From contig JAFULC010000001.1 in NCBI GenBank assembly GCA_017483305.1, positions 1-35,854 on the forward strand: 35,854 nucleotides of DNA, in the 5' to 3' direction. Below, one piece after another: positions 1 through 8,414 of the stretch. Every line of letters begins with the position of its first letter. The first letter of the stretch is position 1. Under the pieces are notes generated by a model, which made no database searches, was not told the DNA's origin, and saw only the letters and a list, made by a program, of their open reading frames with translations. The stretch comes from Clostridia bacterium. GTDB taxonomy: Bacteria > Bacillota > Clostridia > Oscillospirales > CAG-272. The position numbers were made by a program, and so were the translations under genes.

Positions 1-19
1 CCCCCCCCCCCCCCCCCCC
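1..19. other. 19-nt homopolymeric C run at window edge
   Basis: The first 19 bases are all C, directly followed by 11 ordinary bases and the ilvE stop codon. No other homopolymer of this kind occurs in the window. The position at the extreme edge makes an assembly or sequencing artefact (poly-G/poly-C read tail at a contig end) the most likely explanation. A genuine poly-C tract cannot be excluded from sequence alone. Confidence 0.6.
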
Positions 20-30
20 GCGATCTAATC

Positions 31-1098
31 TCAAACCTTCACGGTCCAGCCGAAGCTGTCCTCGGTCTTGCCCCACTGGATGCCTGTGAGGGTATCGTAG
101 AGCTTCTGCGCGATCGGTCCGATCTCGCCGTTATTGATTATCATTTTTTCGTCGCCTGTGTCGAGCAGTCCCATAGGAGAAACGACTGCGGCGGTACCCG
201 TACCGAACGCCTCGTCGAGCTTGCCCTCGGCGTACGCCTTTTCAACCTCTGCCAAGGAGAGCTTTCTCTCCTCGACCTTATATCCCATGCTCTTAAGAAG
301 CTGGATGCAGGACTTTCTCGTAACGCCGGGAAGAATACTTCCCTCCTCAAGCGCGGGAGTGATGACCGTGCCGTCGATAACGAAAAATACGTTCATCGCG
401 CCGACCTCGTCGATATATTTGTGCTCGATACCGTCAAGCCAGAGCACCTGCGAATATCCCATCTTCTCTGCCTTTTCCTGACCGATCAGCGAGCAAGCGT
501 AGTTGCCGCCGACCTTGGCAAAGCCCGTGCCGCCTCTGACCGCGCGCACGTACTCGCGCTCAACGAAGATCTTGACGGGCTTGAGTCCCTCCGCGTAGTA
601 CGCGCCGACGGGACTGAGAATTATCATAAATTTATAGGTCTTCGAGGGGTGAACGCCGAGCTGAACGTCGGTCGCAATAATAAAGGGACGGATGTAAAGC
701 GATGTGCCCTCAACCGAAGGAACCCACTCCTCCTCGACCGAAACGAGAGCCTTGAGATAGCCGATGACCTCGTCAACGTCGATCTGCGGAATGCAGAGAC
801 GCTCGTTTGTGCGGTTCATTCTCTCAAAATTCTGATCGGGTCTGAAAAGCTGTACCGAGCCGTCGGGCGTGCGGTACGCCTTGAGTCCCTCAAACATCTC
901 CTGTGCGTAATGGAACACCATGCAGGCAGGATCAAGAGAAAGATTCTGATAAGGAACTATGCGCGCATCGTGCCAGCCCTTGCCGACCTCGTAATCCATA
1001 ATAAACATGTGGTCTGTAAAGTGCTTGCCGAAGCCAAGATTATTCCAGTCGGGCTTTGCTTTTCTTTCTTTTACCAATTCGTATCTGATATCAAGCAT
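31..1098 (-). CDS. ilvE: Branched-chain amino acid aminotransferase
   Basis: This 355-residue protein is a fold-type IV PLP aminotransferase. It performs the last step of Ile, Val and Leu synthesis by moving the amino group of glutamate onto the branched 2-oxo acids. Visible signatures are FHYAQEMFEGLKAYR near residue 65, the FAKVGGNYACSL segment whose Lys is the expected PLP lysine of the long BCAT subtype, and the GTGTAAVVSP phosphate-cup segment near the C-terminus. The length matches the 340-365 residues usual for the eukaryotic/Firmicute subtype. The ATG at 1098 has an AAAGAAGG ribosome site. It is the last gene seen in the leftward ilv/leu cluster, 39 nt after leuB. The stop TGA lies 11 nt from the C run at the window edge. 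Confidence 0.95.
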   Translation of the reverse strand: MLDIRYELVKERKAKPDWNNLGFGKHFTDHMFIMDYEVGKGWHDARIVPYQNLSLDPACMVFHYAQEMFEGLKAYRTPDGSVQLFRPDQNFERMNRTNERLCIPQIDVDEVIGYLKALVSVEEEWVPSVEGTSLYIRPFIIATDVQLGVHPSKTYKFMIILSPVGAYYAEGLKPVKIFVEREYVRAVRGGTGFAKVGGNYACSLIGQEKAEKMGYSQVLWLDGIEHKYIDEVGAMNVFFVIDGTVITPALEEGSILPGVTRKSCIQLLKSMGYKVEERKLSLAEVEKAYAEGKLDEAFGTGTAAVVSPMGLLDTGDEKMIINNGEIGPIAQKLYDTLTGIQWGKTEDSFGWTVKV

Positions 1099-1137
1099 TG
1101 TTTTTTACCTTCTTTTTTATAAGAATAAATTTTGATT

Positions 1138-2208
1138 TCAAATATTTGCGGCGAGAATATCGCCCATCTCTGTGCAGCCGACCCTCGTAAAGCCGTCCTT
1201 ATAGATGTCAGGCGTGCGGTAGCCTGCGTCCAGCGCCTTGTTGACCGCCGCTTCGATCGCATCTGCCTCGTCCATCATATCGAACGAGTAACGAAGCATC
1301 ATAGCCGCGCTCATGACCGTTCCGATCGGGTTTGCAATATCCATTCCAGCGATGTCGGGAGCAGAGCCGTGAATAGGCTCGTACATACCGAGCGTGCCCG
1401 AGGAGAGAGATGCCGAGGGCATCATTCCGATCGAGCCTGTCAGCATGCTTGCCTCGTCCGAGAGAATGTCGCCAAACATATTCTCGGTGACGATAACATC
1501 AAACTGCGTCGGGTTCTTTATAAGCTGCATCGCGGTGTTGTCAACGAGAATATCGCTGTACTCGACCTGCGGATATTCCTCTGCAAGTCGGTGCATGACC
1601 GCTCTCCAAAGCCTCGACGAATCAAGCACGTTTGCCTTGTCAACGCTTGCAAGCCTCTTGTTTCTCTTGAGCGCGGACTCGAAAGCAACTCGACCGATTC
1701 GCTCGATCTCGTGCTCGGAGTAGGTCATATAGTCGGTCGCGACCTTCTCGCCGTCAACCACCTCGGTGTATCTCTTGCCAAAGTAAATGCCACCCGTCAG
1801 CTCGCGCACGATCATAAGATCAATGCCGTTCCCTACTATGCTCTGCTTGAGCGGAGAGGAATCCGCAAGCTGAGGGAAAAGCCTTGTGGGGCGAAGATTT
1901 GCGAAAAGTCCAAGCTCGCGTCTTACCGCAAGCAGCGCCTTTTCGGGTCTTATTGAGGGATCAACATTATCCCACTTGGGTCCGCCGACCGCGCCAAGCA
2001 ATACCGCATCGGCATTCTTGCACTTCTCCATTCCCTCATCCGTGATCGGCACACCGTATTTGTCTATCGAGCAGCCGCCGATGTCAACCTCGGTGTAATT
2101 AAATTTATGTCCGTATTTTTTCGCAACGGCATCAAGCACCTTCACCGCCTGATCGACGATCTCGGGTCCTATTCCGTCGCCCTTGAGTAATGTAATGTTT
2201 TTTTCCAT
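1138..2208 (-). CDS. leuB: 3-isopropylmalate dehydrogenase
   Basis: This 356-residue enzyme oxidatively decarboxylates 3-isopropylmalate to 2-oxoisocaproate with NAD, the third committed step of leucine synthesis. It begins with the family's typical [13 protein letters not shown] segment. It carries the substrate motif [11 protein letters not shown] near residue 134 and the metal/NAD segment [20 protein letters not shown]. Near residue 280 is [12 protein letters not shown], characteristic of IPMDH rather than isocitrate dehydrogenase. The length is normal. The ATG at 2208 follows a clear AAAGGAG. It lies between leuD, from which it is separated by 339 bp of hairpin repeats, and ilvE. A transcript running from leuD must therefore cross that structured spacer or a separate promoter must exist; I see no convincing promoter there. 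Confidence 0.95.
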   Translation of the reverse strand: MEKNITLLKGDGIGPEIVDQAVKVLDAVAKKYGHKFNYTEVDIGGCSIDKYGVPITDEGMEKCKNADAVLLGAVGGPKWDNVDPSIRPEKALLAVRRELGLFANLRPTRLFPQLADSSPLKQSIVGNGIDLMIVRELTGGIYFGKRYTEVVDGEKVATDYMTYSEHEIERIGRVAFESALKRNKRLASVDKANVLDSSRLWRAVMHRLAEEYPQVEYSDILVDNTAMQLIKNPTQFDVIVTENMFGDILSDEASMLTGSIGMMPSASLSSGTLGMYEPIHGSAPDIAGMDIANPIGTVMSAAMMLRYSFDMMDEADAIEAAVNKALDAGYRTPDIYKDGFTRVGCTEMGDILAANI

Positions 2209-2233
2209 AGTATGTTCTCCTTTGGTTTTTTCG

Positions 2234-2333
2234 TAGGGGAGGCGAAAGCTTTTTTAAGGAAAAAGCTTTCGCCTCCCCTACACCCCTCCACTTTCAAAAA
2301 CCTTAAAATAAGGAGAGTGGGGATTTTCAATTT
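2234..2333. repeat. Long-stem hairpin repeat (leuB-leuD spacer)
   Basis: A 21-bp perfect inverted repeat (2234-2254 with 2260-2280, loop 5 nt) ends internally in a T run facing an A run. It is followed by a second, weaker fold formed by CCACT/AGTGG arms around CCTT-N-AAGG at 2286-2323. The same two-part layout recurs at 8307-8400: a G-rich/C-rich stem with T5/A5 tip, then CACCCC, TCCAC, TTCAAAAACCTT and a GGGG end. The block sits immediately upstream of the leuB ribosome site on the transcribed strand. It resembles a dispersed palindromic repeat. It is not a textbook terminator, because the T run lies inside the stem. Confidence 0.75.
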
Positions 2334-2351
2334 TAAATTAATCGAGATCAG

Positions 2352-2468
2352 TTGGGTTCAACACTTTCGGACGTATAATATCTCAGCAGGCTGACTTTTC
2401 GGCTTGCCGAAAAATCAGAGTTTTCAGCTTGCTGAAAACAGGTCGCATTCACCATAGTTAGAACCCAA
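2352..2468. repeat. Inverted-repeat-bounded element with two internal hairpins
   Basis: TTGGGTTC at 2352-2359 pairs with GAACCCAA at 2461-2468. Between them are two compact hairpins: 2391-2418, with TTTTCGGC/GCCGAAAA arms, and 2420-2439, with GTTTTCAGC/GCTGAAAAC arms and a two-base loop. No coding sequence is apparent. The nested arrangement suggests a structured repeat. The remainder of the leuB-leuD spacer (2470-2540) holds a further CTTTCTTTtccAAAGAAAG fold and nothing recognisable as a gene. Confidence 0.55.
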
Positions 2469-2547
2469 AATATTGGAAGTTTCTTTGCCTACTTTCTTTT
2501 CCAAAGAAAGTGGGTCGCCGAAGGCGCTCTTCACATCAGTAACTTCC

Positions 2548-3030
2548 TTATTTCTTCAACGAATTCAAAAGTCCGTCGGAATTGATAATGTCCTTTATAA
2601 ACTCCGGGAAGGGCTCTGCCTGATAGGTCTCGTTTTTAGTGATATTAGTAATAACACCCGTATCGAAGTCGATAGCAACGTTGTCGCCCGCCTCGATTCT
2701 TTCGCTTGCCTCGGGGCACTCAAGAATTGCAAGACCGATATTGATAGCGTTTCTGTAAAAAATTCTCGCGAACGTCTTTGCGATAACGCAGGAAATACCC
2801 GACTTTTTGATCGCTATCGGAGCGTGCTCTCTTGACGAGCCGCAGCCGAAGTTAGCTCCGCCGACCATAATGTCGCCGTCGTTGACCTTCTTAACGAAAT
2901 CCTTGTCGATATCCTCCATACAGTGAGAGGCAAGCTCCTTGTGATCCGCGGTATTGAGATATCTCGCGGGAATGATAACGTCGGTGTCGACGTTGTCGCC
3001 GTATTTATGTACGAATCCGTTTGCGTTCAT
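2548..3030 (-). CDS. leuD: 3-isopropylmalate dehydratase small subunit
   Basis: This 160-residue swivel-domain subunit pairs with LeuC to isomerise 2-isopropylmalate to 3-isopropylmalate. The sequence shows the family pattern: [17 protein letters not shown] at the N-terminus, and [19 protein letters not shown] around residues 58-76, which shapes the substrate pocket. [13 protein letters not shown] then leads into the C-terminal half. The length of about 160 fits the short LeuD type that partners about 420-residue LeuC proteins rather than the 200-residue enterobacterial type. The ATG at 3030 has an AAGGAGG site and lies 15 nt after the leuC stop, so leuC and leuD are almost certainly co-translated. 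Confidence 0.95.
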   Translation of the reverse strand: MNANGFVHKYGDNVDTDVIIPARYLNTADHKELASHCMEDIDKDFVKKVNDGDIMVGGANFGCGSSREHAPIAIKKSGISCVIAKTFARIFYRNAINIGLAILECPEASERIEAGDNVAIDFDTGVITNITKNETYQAEPFPEFIKDIINSDGLLNSLKK

Positions 3031-3045
3031 TGCTCTGCCTCCTTT

Positions 3046-4305
3046 TTAAAGCTCTGTGGGATCTACGATCCTGCCCGCAACCGCGCTTGATGCCGCGACC
3101 TCGGGGCTGGCAAGGTAGATCTTCGAGGTAACGTGGCCCATTCTGCCTACGAAGTTTCGGTTTGTGGTAGCGACTGCGATCTCGTCCTCGGCAAGAATAC
3201 CCATGTATCCGCCAAGGCAGGGTCCGCAGGTGGGAGTTGAAACTACGCAGCCCGCGTCGATGAACGTGTCGATATATCCGCGCTTGATGCACTCCTTGTA
3301 AATGCTCTGGGTCGCGGGGATAATGATGCAACGTACACCGTCGGCAACGTGCTTACCCTTAAGTATCTCTGCCGCCGCCTTCATATCTGAAATTCTGCCG
3401 TTCGTGCAGGAGCCGATGACTACCTGATCGGGCTTTACGTCGCCAAGCTCACGCGCAAGCCTTGTATTCTCGGGAAGATGAGGACAAGCCACGGTGGACT
3501 CGATCGTCGAAAGATCGATGGTGTAGGTCTCGTCGTACTCCGCGTCGGGATCTGCCGAATAAACCGTGTACTCGCGGCTTACTCGCTCACCAACGTATGC
3601 AAGTGTGATCTCGTCGACCTCGAAAATGCCGTTCTTCGCGCCTGCCTCGATAGCCATATTCGCCATACAGAGACGGTCGTCGATAGAAAGCGATTTAAGT
3701 CCCTCTCCCGAAAATTCCATTGAGCGATAAAGCGCGCCGTCAACGCCGATCATTCCGATTATGTGAAGAATAACGTCCTTGCCCGAAACGTGAGGCTTGA
3801 GCTCACCCACAAGATTGAACTTGATCGCGGACGGAACCTTAAACCAGCCCTTGCCGGTCGCCATTCCTGCCGCCATATCGGTGCTTCCCACTCCCGTGGA
3901 GAACGCGCCGAGCGCGCCGTACGTGCAGGTGTGCGAGTCGGCTCCGATCACGCAGTCGCCGGGAGCGACAAGTCCCTTCTCGGGTAGAAGCGCGTGCTCG
4001 ATTCCCATATCTCCAACGTCAAAATAGTTCTTGATGTTAAAAGACTTTGCAAAAAGTCTGCACTGCTTGCACTGCTGTGCCGCCTTTATGTCCTTGTTGG
4101 GCACAAAGTGGTCCATTACAAGCGCGATCTTGTTCTTGTCAAATACACCCTCAAAGCCGTTGCTCTTGAATTCGTTGATCGCTACGGGAGTCGTAATGTC
4201 GTTTCCCAGAACCAAGTCCAGATTCGCCATTATAAGCTGTCCCGCCTTTACCGATTCCAATCCCGCGTGTGCCGCAAGAATCTTCTGTGTCATCGTCATT
4301 GCCAT
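3046..4305 (-). CDS. leuC: 3-isopropylmalate dehydratase large subunit
   Basis: This is the aconitase-family catalytic subunit, 419 residues when started at the ATG at 4305, which has AGAGG 8 nt upstream. Frame continuation to 4467 runs through hairpin repeat sequence and is rejected as coding. The three ligands of the [4Fe-4S] cluster are visible as VIGSCTNGR (one Cys) and [11 protein letters not shown] (two Cys). Substrate and structural motifs include DHFVPNKD and [21 protein letters not shown]. The size and motif spelling match the short LeuC/homoaconitase-like group common in Clostridia and archaea. It forms the IPM isomerase with the LeuD encoded 15 nt downstream. Confidence 0.94.
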   Translation of the reverse strand: MAMTMTQKILAAHAGLESVKAGQLIMANLDLVLGNDITTPVAINEFKSNGFEGVFDKNKIALVMDHFVPNKDIKAAQQCKQCRLFAKSFNIKNYFDVGDMGIEHALLPEKGLVAPGDCVIGADSHTCTYGALGAFSTGVGSTDMAAGMATGKGWFKVPSAIKFNLVGELKPHVSGKDVILHIIGMIGVDGALYRSMEFSGEGLKSLSIDDRLCMANMAIEAGAKNGIFEVDEITLAYVGERVSREYTVYSADPDAEYDETYTIDLSTIESTVACPHLPENTRLARELGDVKPDQVVIGSCTNGRISDMKAAAEILKGKHVADGVRCIIIPATQSIYKECIKRGYIDTFIDAGCVVSTPTCGPCLGGYMGILAEDEIAVATTNRNFVGRMGHVTSKIYLASPEVAASSAVAGRIVDPTEL

Positions 4306-4325
4306 AATATTTACCTCTTTTCTGT

Positions 4326-4495
4326 GGGGAGGGAAAACCATTTTTGCAAAATAGGTTTTCCCCTCCCTAGCTTGTCGGCTATGCCGACAGCGTAGTGATG
4401 TTTTGCTTGCAAAACTCACCGCACAGCTTGCCTGTGCAACACCCCACCCTTTCCAAAAAACTCTCAATAAAGGGGTTCAGGGGATAAATGTTGTT
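4326..4495. repeat. Hairpin repeat interrupted by three mini-hairpins (leuC leader)
   Basis: A long stem at 4326-4368 (GGGAGGG-AAAACC against GGTTTTCCCCTCCC, one-base bulge) is the same kind of element as at 2234 and 8307. The trailing CACCCC and TTTCCAAAAAACTCT part is displaced to about 4440-4490. In between are three compact hairpins: 4373-4389, 4400-4415 and 4421-4437. They are separated by linkers containing GTGAT and TCAC. This looks like a mini-hairpin group inserted into a repeat copy. It lies directly upstream of the leuC ribosome site. No gene is evident here. Confidence 0.6.
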
Positions 4496-4520
4496 TAACT
4501 GCTTAATTTTTTATCATCTG

Positions 4521-4606
4521 CAAGGGTAAGACGTCTGTAATAACATCTATCCTTATTGAAGTTTTTGGGAGAGCTCGAGAACCTTTTTTTCAAAAAAGGT
4601 TCTCGA
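4521..4606. repeat. Composite intergenic repeat, copy 1
   Basis: The left part is an AAGGGTA...TATCCTT stem around a loop containing CGTCTGTAA (4522-4554). It is followed by ATTGAAGTTTTTGGGAG and a perfect stem at 4575-4606 made of TCGAGAACC plus a T run against an A run plus GGTTCTCGA. The same order of parts occurs at 6524-6613 and 10218-10307. It begins just after the leuA stop on the transcribed strand, so it may shape the leuA mRNA 3' end. Confidence 0.7.
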
Positions 4607-4616
4607 ACGCGCCTCC

Positions 4617-6275
4617 TTATGCCAGCTTCTTATTAATCGCCGTTACGAGCGCATTGATCGAGGCTGCGATAATATCGTCGTGGACGCCTGCGCCCCAATA
4701 GGTCTTGCCCTTATCGTCGGTAATACTTACGTATGCGACCGCGCGGGAGGTCGAGCCTGTTTCGAGCGCGTGCTCGTGGTAGGTCATATTGGAGTATATC
4801 AAGCCGAGATTACGCTTGAAGGCGTTACTTACGGCATCGAGACGGCCGTTACCCTCGGCGGAAATATCGCGCACCTCGCCGTTATATTCAACGGTAAGGA
4901 TCGCCTTTATCTGATCTCCCTTTCTGACGAAGTGATAGTCACTTACGAGCATAGGCGAATCGACGTTAACGTACTCGCGCGTGAAGATATCGAGCACCTC
5001 GGATGCGGAAAGCTCCTTATGGGCGTGGTCGGAAACGCTCTTGACTGCGTAGCCGACGTGCTCGCGCATCTTTCGGGGGAGAATGTAGCCGTGATTGTGC
5101 TCGAGCAGATAACCGATACCGCCCTTGCCCGACTGCGAGTTGATACGGATAACGTCGGTCTCGTATTCCCTGCCGACGTCACACGGGTCGATGGGAAGAT
5201 ACGGCACAGTCCAATAGCGGCAGGTGTGCTCCTCTCTCCACCTCATACCCTTGGCGATCGCGTCCTGATGCGAGCCCGAGAATGCCGCAAACACGAGCTT
5301 GCCCGCATAGGGTGAGCGGTCGTAGACCTGCATTCTGGTCACTCTCTCGTAAAGCTCGGTGATCTCGGGCATATTCGAGAGGTCGAGGCCGGGATCGATT
5401 CCCTGCGAGAACATATTCATTGCAACTGCGACAAGGTCGGTGTTACCCGTTCTCTCGCCGTTGCCGAAAAGCGTGCCCTCAACTCTGTCACCGCCCGCAA
5501 GCAGACCCATCTCGGTGTCCGCAACCGCGCATCCGCGGTCGTTATGGGGATGGAGAGAAATGATGACGTTCTCGCGGTATTTGAGATTTTCGTGCATATA
5601 TTCGACCTGATTTGCGTAAACGTGGGGCATCGAGACCTCAACGGTTACGGGCAGGTTGATTATTACCTTCTTTTTAGCGGTAGGCTTCCAGACGTCGAGC
5701 ACCGCGTTGCAGATCTCAAGCGCGAACTCGGGCTCTGTGCAGGTGAAGGACTCGGGAGAATACTCGTAGCGATAGTCAACTCCCATCTCCTCGCTGATCT
5801 TGTTGAAGAGCTGCGCGCCCTCGACCGCGATCGCGATGATCTCCTCCTTGGACTTTTTGAATACCTGCTCTCTCTGTGCCACAGAGGTGGAATTGTAGAG
5901 GTGAACGATCGCGTTCTTGACTCCCTTGAGGCTCTCAAAGGTCTTTCTGATTATGTGCTCGCGCGACTGAGTAAGCACCTGCACCGTTACGTCGTCGGGA
6001 ATGAGATCTTCCTCAATCAAGGTGCGCAGGAAAGTATATTCGGTCTCGCTTGCGGCAGGAAAGCCGATCTCTATCTCCTTAAATCCGATCTTGACGAGCA
6101 GCTTGAAAAATTCGAGCTTTTCCTCAAGGCTCATCGGGATCATAAGCGACTGATTTCCGTCGCGAAGATCGACCGAGCACCATACGGGATGCTTTGTCAG
6201 ATAATTTTTCTTGATCCATTTCGGTTCGCTGATCGGTGCCGGGAAATACTGTCTTGTGTACTTGCTTGCGTTCAT
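4617..6275 (-). CDS. leuA: 2-isopropylmalate synthase (long LeuA form)
   Basis: This enzyme condenses 2-oxoisovalerate with acetyl-CoA, the first committed and normally leucine-inhibited step of leucine synthesis. The start at ATG 6275 gives 552 residues and has an AGAAAGG ribosome site. Upstream in-frame codons add 20 unlike residues. The TIM-barrel catalytic half shows WCSVDLRDGNQSL (metal and catalytic Arg/Asp), FKEIEIGFPAASE and LHPHNDRGCAV with the HxH metal pair. NGERTGNTDLVAVAMNMF follows. The C-terminal 130 residues form the LeuA regulatory dimer domain, ending GAGVHDDIIAASINALV. The sequence is of the long actinobacterial/clostridial type. Structured repeats flank both sides, which isolates it from ilvD and leuC. 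Confidence 0.95.
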   Translation of the reverse strand: MNASKYTRQYFPAPISEPKWIKKNYLTKHPVWCSVDLRDGNQSLMIPMSLEEKLEFFKLLVKIGFKEIEIGFPAASETEYTFLRTLIEEDLIPDDVTVQVLTQSREHIIRKTFESLKGVKNAIVHLYNSTSVAQREQVFKKSKEEIIAIAVEGAQLFNKISEEMGVDYRYEYSPESFTCTEPEFALEICNAVLDVWKPTAKKKVIINLPVTVEVSMPHVYANQVEYMHENLKYRENVIISLHPHNDRGCAVADTEMGLLAGGDRVEGTLFGNGERTGNTDLVAVAMNMFSQGIDPGLDLSNMPEITELYERVTRMQVYDRSPYAGKLVFAAFSGSHQDAIAKGMRWREEHTCRYWTVPYLPIDPCDVGREYETDVIRINSQSGKGGIGYLLEHNHGYILPRKMREHVGYAVKSVSDHAHKELSASEVLDIFTREYVNVDSPMLVSDYHFVRKGDQIKAILTVEYNGEVRDISAEGNGRLDAVSNAFKRNLGLIYSNMTYHEHALETGSTSRAVAYVSITDDKGKTYWGAGVHDDIIAASINALVTAINKKLA

Positions 6276-6400
6276 TATGTTAACCTTTCTGTTTATTTCG
6301 GGACTCTGTCCCGAACCCTGCTTAAAAACTTCCAAAAATGGCTTTTAAGGCAAGGCTTACAAGGAATATTTTCAAATTTAAAGGCAAAATGCCTCATCGT

Positions 6401-6613
6401 CTTCAAGGATAAGCCGTCTGTAACCAAACCCATCCTCATTTTCTAACCAAAACTTCATCATCTTCAAGGATAAACCGTCTGTAACCAAATCTATCCTCAT
6501 TTTCTAACCAAAAACTTCATCATCTTCAAGGATAAACCGTCTGTAACCCATTCTATCCTTATTGAAGTTTTTTGGAAGGCGCGGAAACCTTTTTTACCAA
6601 AAAAGGTTTCCGC
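6401..6613. repeat. Composite intergenic repeat, copy 2, with 61-62 bp tandem triplication
   Basis: Three tandem units start at 6401, 6462 and 6524, a period of 61 then 62 bp. Each contains CTTCAAGGATAA, CGTCTGTAAC, a TATCCT-like arm (CATCCT in unit 1) and TTTCTAACC. The arms AGGATA/TATCCT can fold around the CGTCTGTAA loop. The third unit runs into ATTGAAG and a perfect 15-bp stem, 6581-6595 with 6599-6613, GCGGAAACC plus T6 against A6 plus GGTTTCCGC. It fills most of the 354-bp gap between leuA and ilvD. The remainder (6276-6400) shows no gene, only the leuA ribosome site. Confidence 0.8.
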
Positions 6614-6629
6614 ATTCCCTTTCCAAATC

Positions 6630-8288
6630 TCACTTCATAACCGCGCCTTGATCTGCGCCGCTTACGAGGCGAGCGTAGCGGGCGAGCCAGCCCGACTTGA
6701 TATTAGGCTCGGGAGAAACGTATTTTTCACGGCGAGCGGCGAGGATCTCGTCGCTGACCTGAACGTTGATAGATGCGCTTGGAATATCGATCGCAATGAT
6801 ATCGCCCTCCTCGATGAGTGCGATATTGCCGCCGTCTGCGGCTTCGGGAGAAACGTGACCGATCGACGCTCCGCGCGAAGCGCCCGAGAAGCGTCCGTCG
6901 GTGATAAGGGCAACGGTCTTGTCGAGCTTCATGCCCGCAAGAGCCGAGGTAGGATTGAGCATCTCTCTCATTCCGGGGCCGCCCTTGGGTCCCTCGTATC
7001 TGATAACGACGACGTCGCCGTCGACTATCTTGCCCGCGTAGATCGCCGCAATAGCCTCGTCCTCGGAGTTGAAGACGCGAGCAGGACCGCTATGCACGAG
7101 CATTTCGGGAGCGACCGCGCTTCTCTTGACGACGCATCCCTTCTGCGCGATATTGCCCCAGAGGATCTGTATTCCGCCGGTCTGGCTGTAGGGATCGTCG
7201 ATAGGACGGATCGCGTTGGTGTTCTTTATGTAAGCGCCCTCGACGTTCTCGCCCACGGTCTTGCCCGTGACGGTGATAGCATCGACGTCAAGCAGACCCT
7301 TCTTGATAAGCTCTGCCTGAACCGCTCTGATTCCGCCCGCCGCGTCAAGATCCTGCATGTGAGTCGAGCCTGCGGGAGCGAGGTGGCAGAGGTTGGGAAC
7401 CTTTGCCGACATTTGATTGAAAAGATTGAGATCAAGAGGAACACCCGCCTCGTTTGCGATCGCAAGCAGGTGCAGCACGCTGTTCGAGCTGCAGCCGAGC
7501 GCCATATCGCAGGCAAGTGCGTTTCTGATCGATCTTTCGTTTATAATATCGCGAGCGCAGATATTTCTTCTGACCATTTCCATAATAGCCATGCCCGCGT
7601 GCTTTGCAAGCATTATTCTCTTGTTGCTGACAGCAGGAATAGTGCCGTTTCCGGGGAGCGCAATTCCCATGGACTCGCAAAGGCAGTTCATCGAGTTCGC
7701 GGTGTACATGCCCGCGCAAGAACCGCATCCGGGACAAGCACCGGTCTCGCACTCGCAGAGCTTTTCTTCATTTATGATACCCGCCTTGTACGCGCCTACC
7801 GCCTCAAAGAGCTTGGAAAGGCTGACCTCCTCGCCGTCGTACGTACCCGCAAGCATAGGACCGCCCGAGCAGACTACGGTGGGAACGTTCATTCTGACCG
7901 CCGCCATTACCATTCCGGGTACTATCTTGTCGCAGTTGGGCACGAGTACCAGACCGTCAAGCTGATGCGCCATAGTCATAGTCTCAACGCTGTCCGCGAT
8001 CAGCTCACGGCTCGCAAGCGAATACTTCATTCCTATATGACCCATCGCAATACCGTCGCAAACACCGATCGAGGGGATAAGCACGGGCGTACCGCCTGCC
8101 ATTCTGATTCCTGCCTTGACTGCCTCCGCGATCTTGTCAAGATGCGCGTGACCGGGTACGATCTCACTGTGTGCGCTGACTACTCCGATAAGAGGACGCT
8201 CAAGCTCCTCCTTCGTGTATCCTATCGCATAAAAAAGACTTCTGTTCGGCGCTCTCTCAGCGCCCTTCGTTACGTTATCAGATCTCAT
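6630..8288 (-). CDS. ilvD: Dihydroxy-acid dehydratase
   Basis: This Fe-S dehydratase converts the 2,3-dihydroxy-acid products of IlvC into the 2-oxo acids used for Ile, Val, Leu and pantothenate. The 552-residue length is normal. Cluster-associated cysteines are visible in [12 protein letters not shown] (Cys119) and in the [16 protein letters not shown] segment (Cys185, 188, 191). The segment [12 protein letters not shown] near residue 37 lacks the Cys found there in classical [2Fe-2S] plant enzymes. [21 protein letters not shown] near the C-terminus supplies the metal/base region. The ATG at 8288 follows CAAAGGAG. The gene sits downstream of the ECF transporter gene and the hairpin at 8307-8355. 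Confidence 0.95.
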   Translation of the reverse strand: MRSDNVTKGAERAPNRSLFYAIGYTKEELERPLIGVVSAHSEIVPGHAHLDKIAEAVKAGIRMAGGTPVLIPSIGVCDGIAMGHIGMKYSLASRELIADSVETMTMAHQLDGLVLVPNCDKIVPGMVMAAVRMNVPTVVCSGGPMLAGTYDGEEVSLSKLFEAVGAYKAGIINEEKLCECETGACPGCGSCAGMYTANSMNCLCESMGIALPGNGTIPAVSNKRIMLAKHAGMAIMEMVRRNICARDIINERSIRNALACDMALGCSSNSVLHLLAIANEAGVPLDLNLFNQMSAKVPNLCHLAPAGSTHMQDLDAAGGIRAVQAELIKKGLLDVDAITVTGKTVGENVEGAYIKNTNAIRPIDDPYSQTGGIQILWGNIAQKGCVVKRSAVAPEMLVHSGPARVFNSEDEAIAAIYAGKIVDGDVVVIRYEGPKGGPGMREMLNPTSALAGMKLDKTVALITDGRFSGASRGASIGHVSPEAADGGNIALIEEGDIIAIDIPSASINVQVSDEILAARREKYVSPEPNIKSGWLARYARLVSGADQGAVMK

Positions 8289-8306
8289 AGGTTCTCCTTT
8301 GTTTTC

Positions 8307-8400
8307 GTGGGGGAGGAGGTGACTTTTTTAATGAAAAAGTCCCCTCCTCCCCCACACCCCCTCCACCTTCAAAAACCTTCTTGAAAAAGGAGTTAGGGGA
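8307..8400. repeat. Long-stem hairpin repeat (ilvD leader)
   Basis: The arms 8307-8328 and 8334-8355 form a 22-bp stem with one mismatch and a 5-nt loop. The stem is G-rich opposite C-rich, with T5/A5 next to the loop. It is followed by CACCCCC, TCCACC, TTCAAAAACCTT, a gap, AAGGAG and GGGG. The layout matches the element at 2234-2333 closely, including the position right upstream of the next gene's ribosome site on the transcribed strand. A stable fold here could influence ilvD translation or mRNA stability. Confidence 0.75.
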
Positions 8401-8414
8401 AATTATAGTTGTTT

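Noticed and set aside
2234..2280. Rho-independent terminator
   Set aside because: The T run is inside the stem opposite an A run and no T tail follows the second arm on either strand.
4306..4467. N-terminal 54-residue extension of LeuC
   Set aside because: It crosses a hairpin repeat, is unlike any LeuC start, and the ATG at 4305 has a good ribosome site.
6648..8384. 578-codon open frame on the plus strand opposite ilvD
   Set aside because: It is a mirror of ilvD codon bias; its product is rich in Arg/His/Val without family motifs, and the minus-strand gene is unambiguous.
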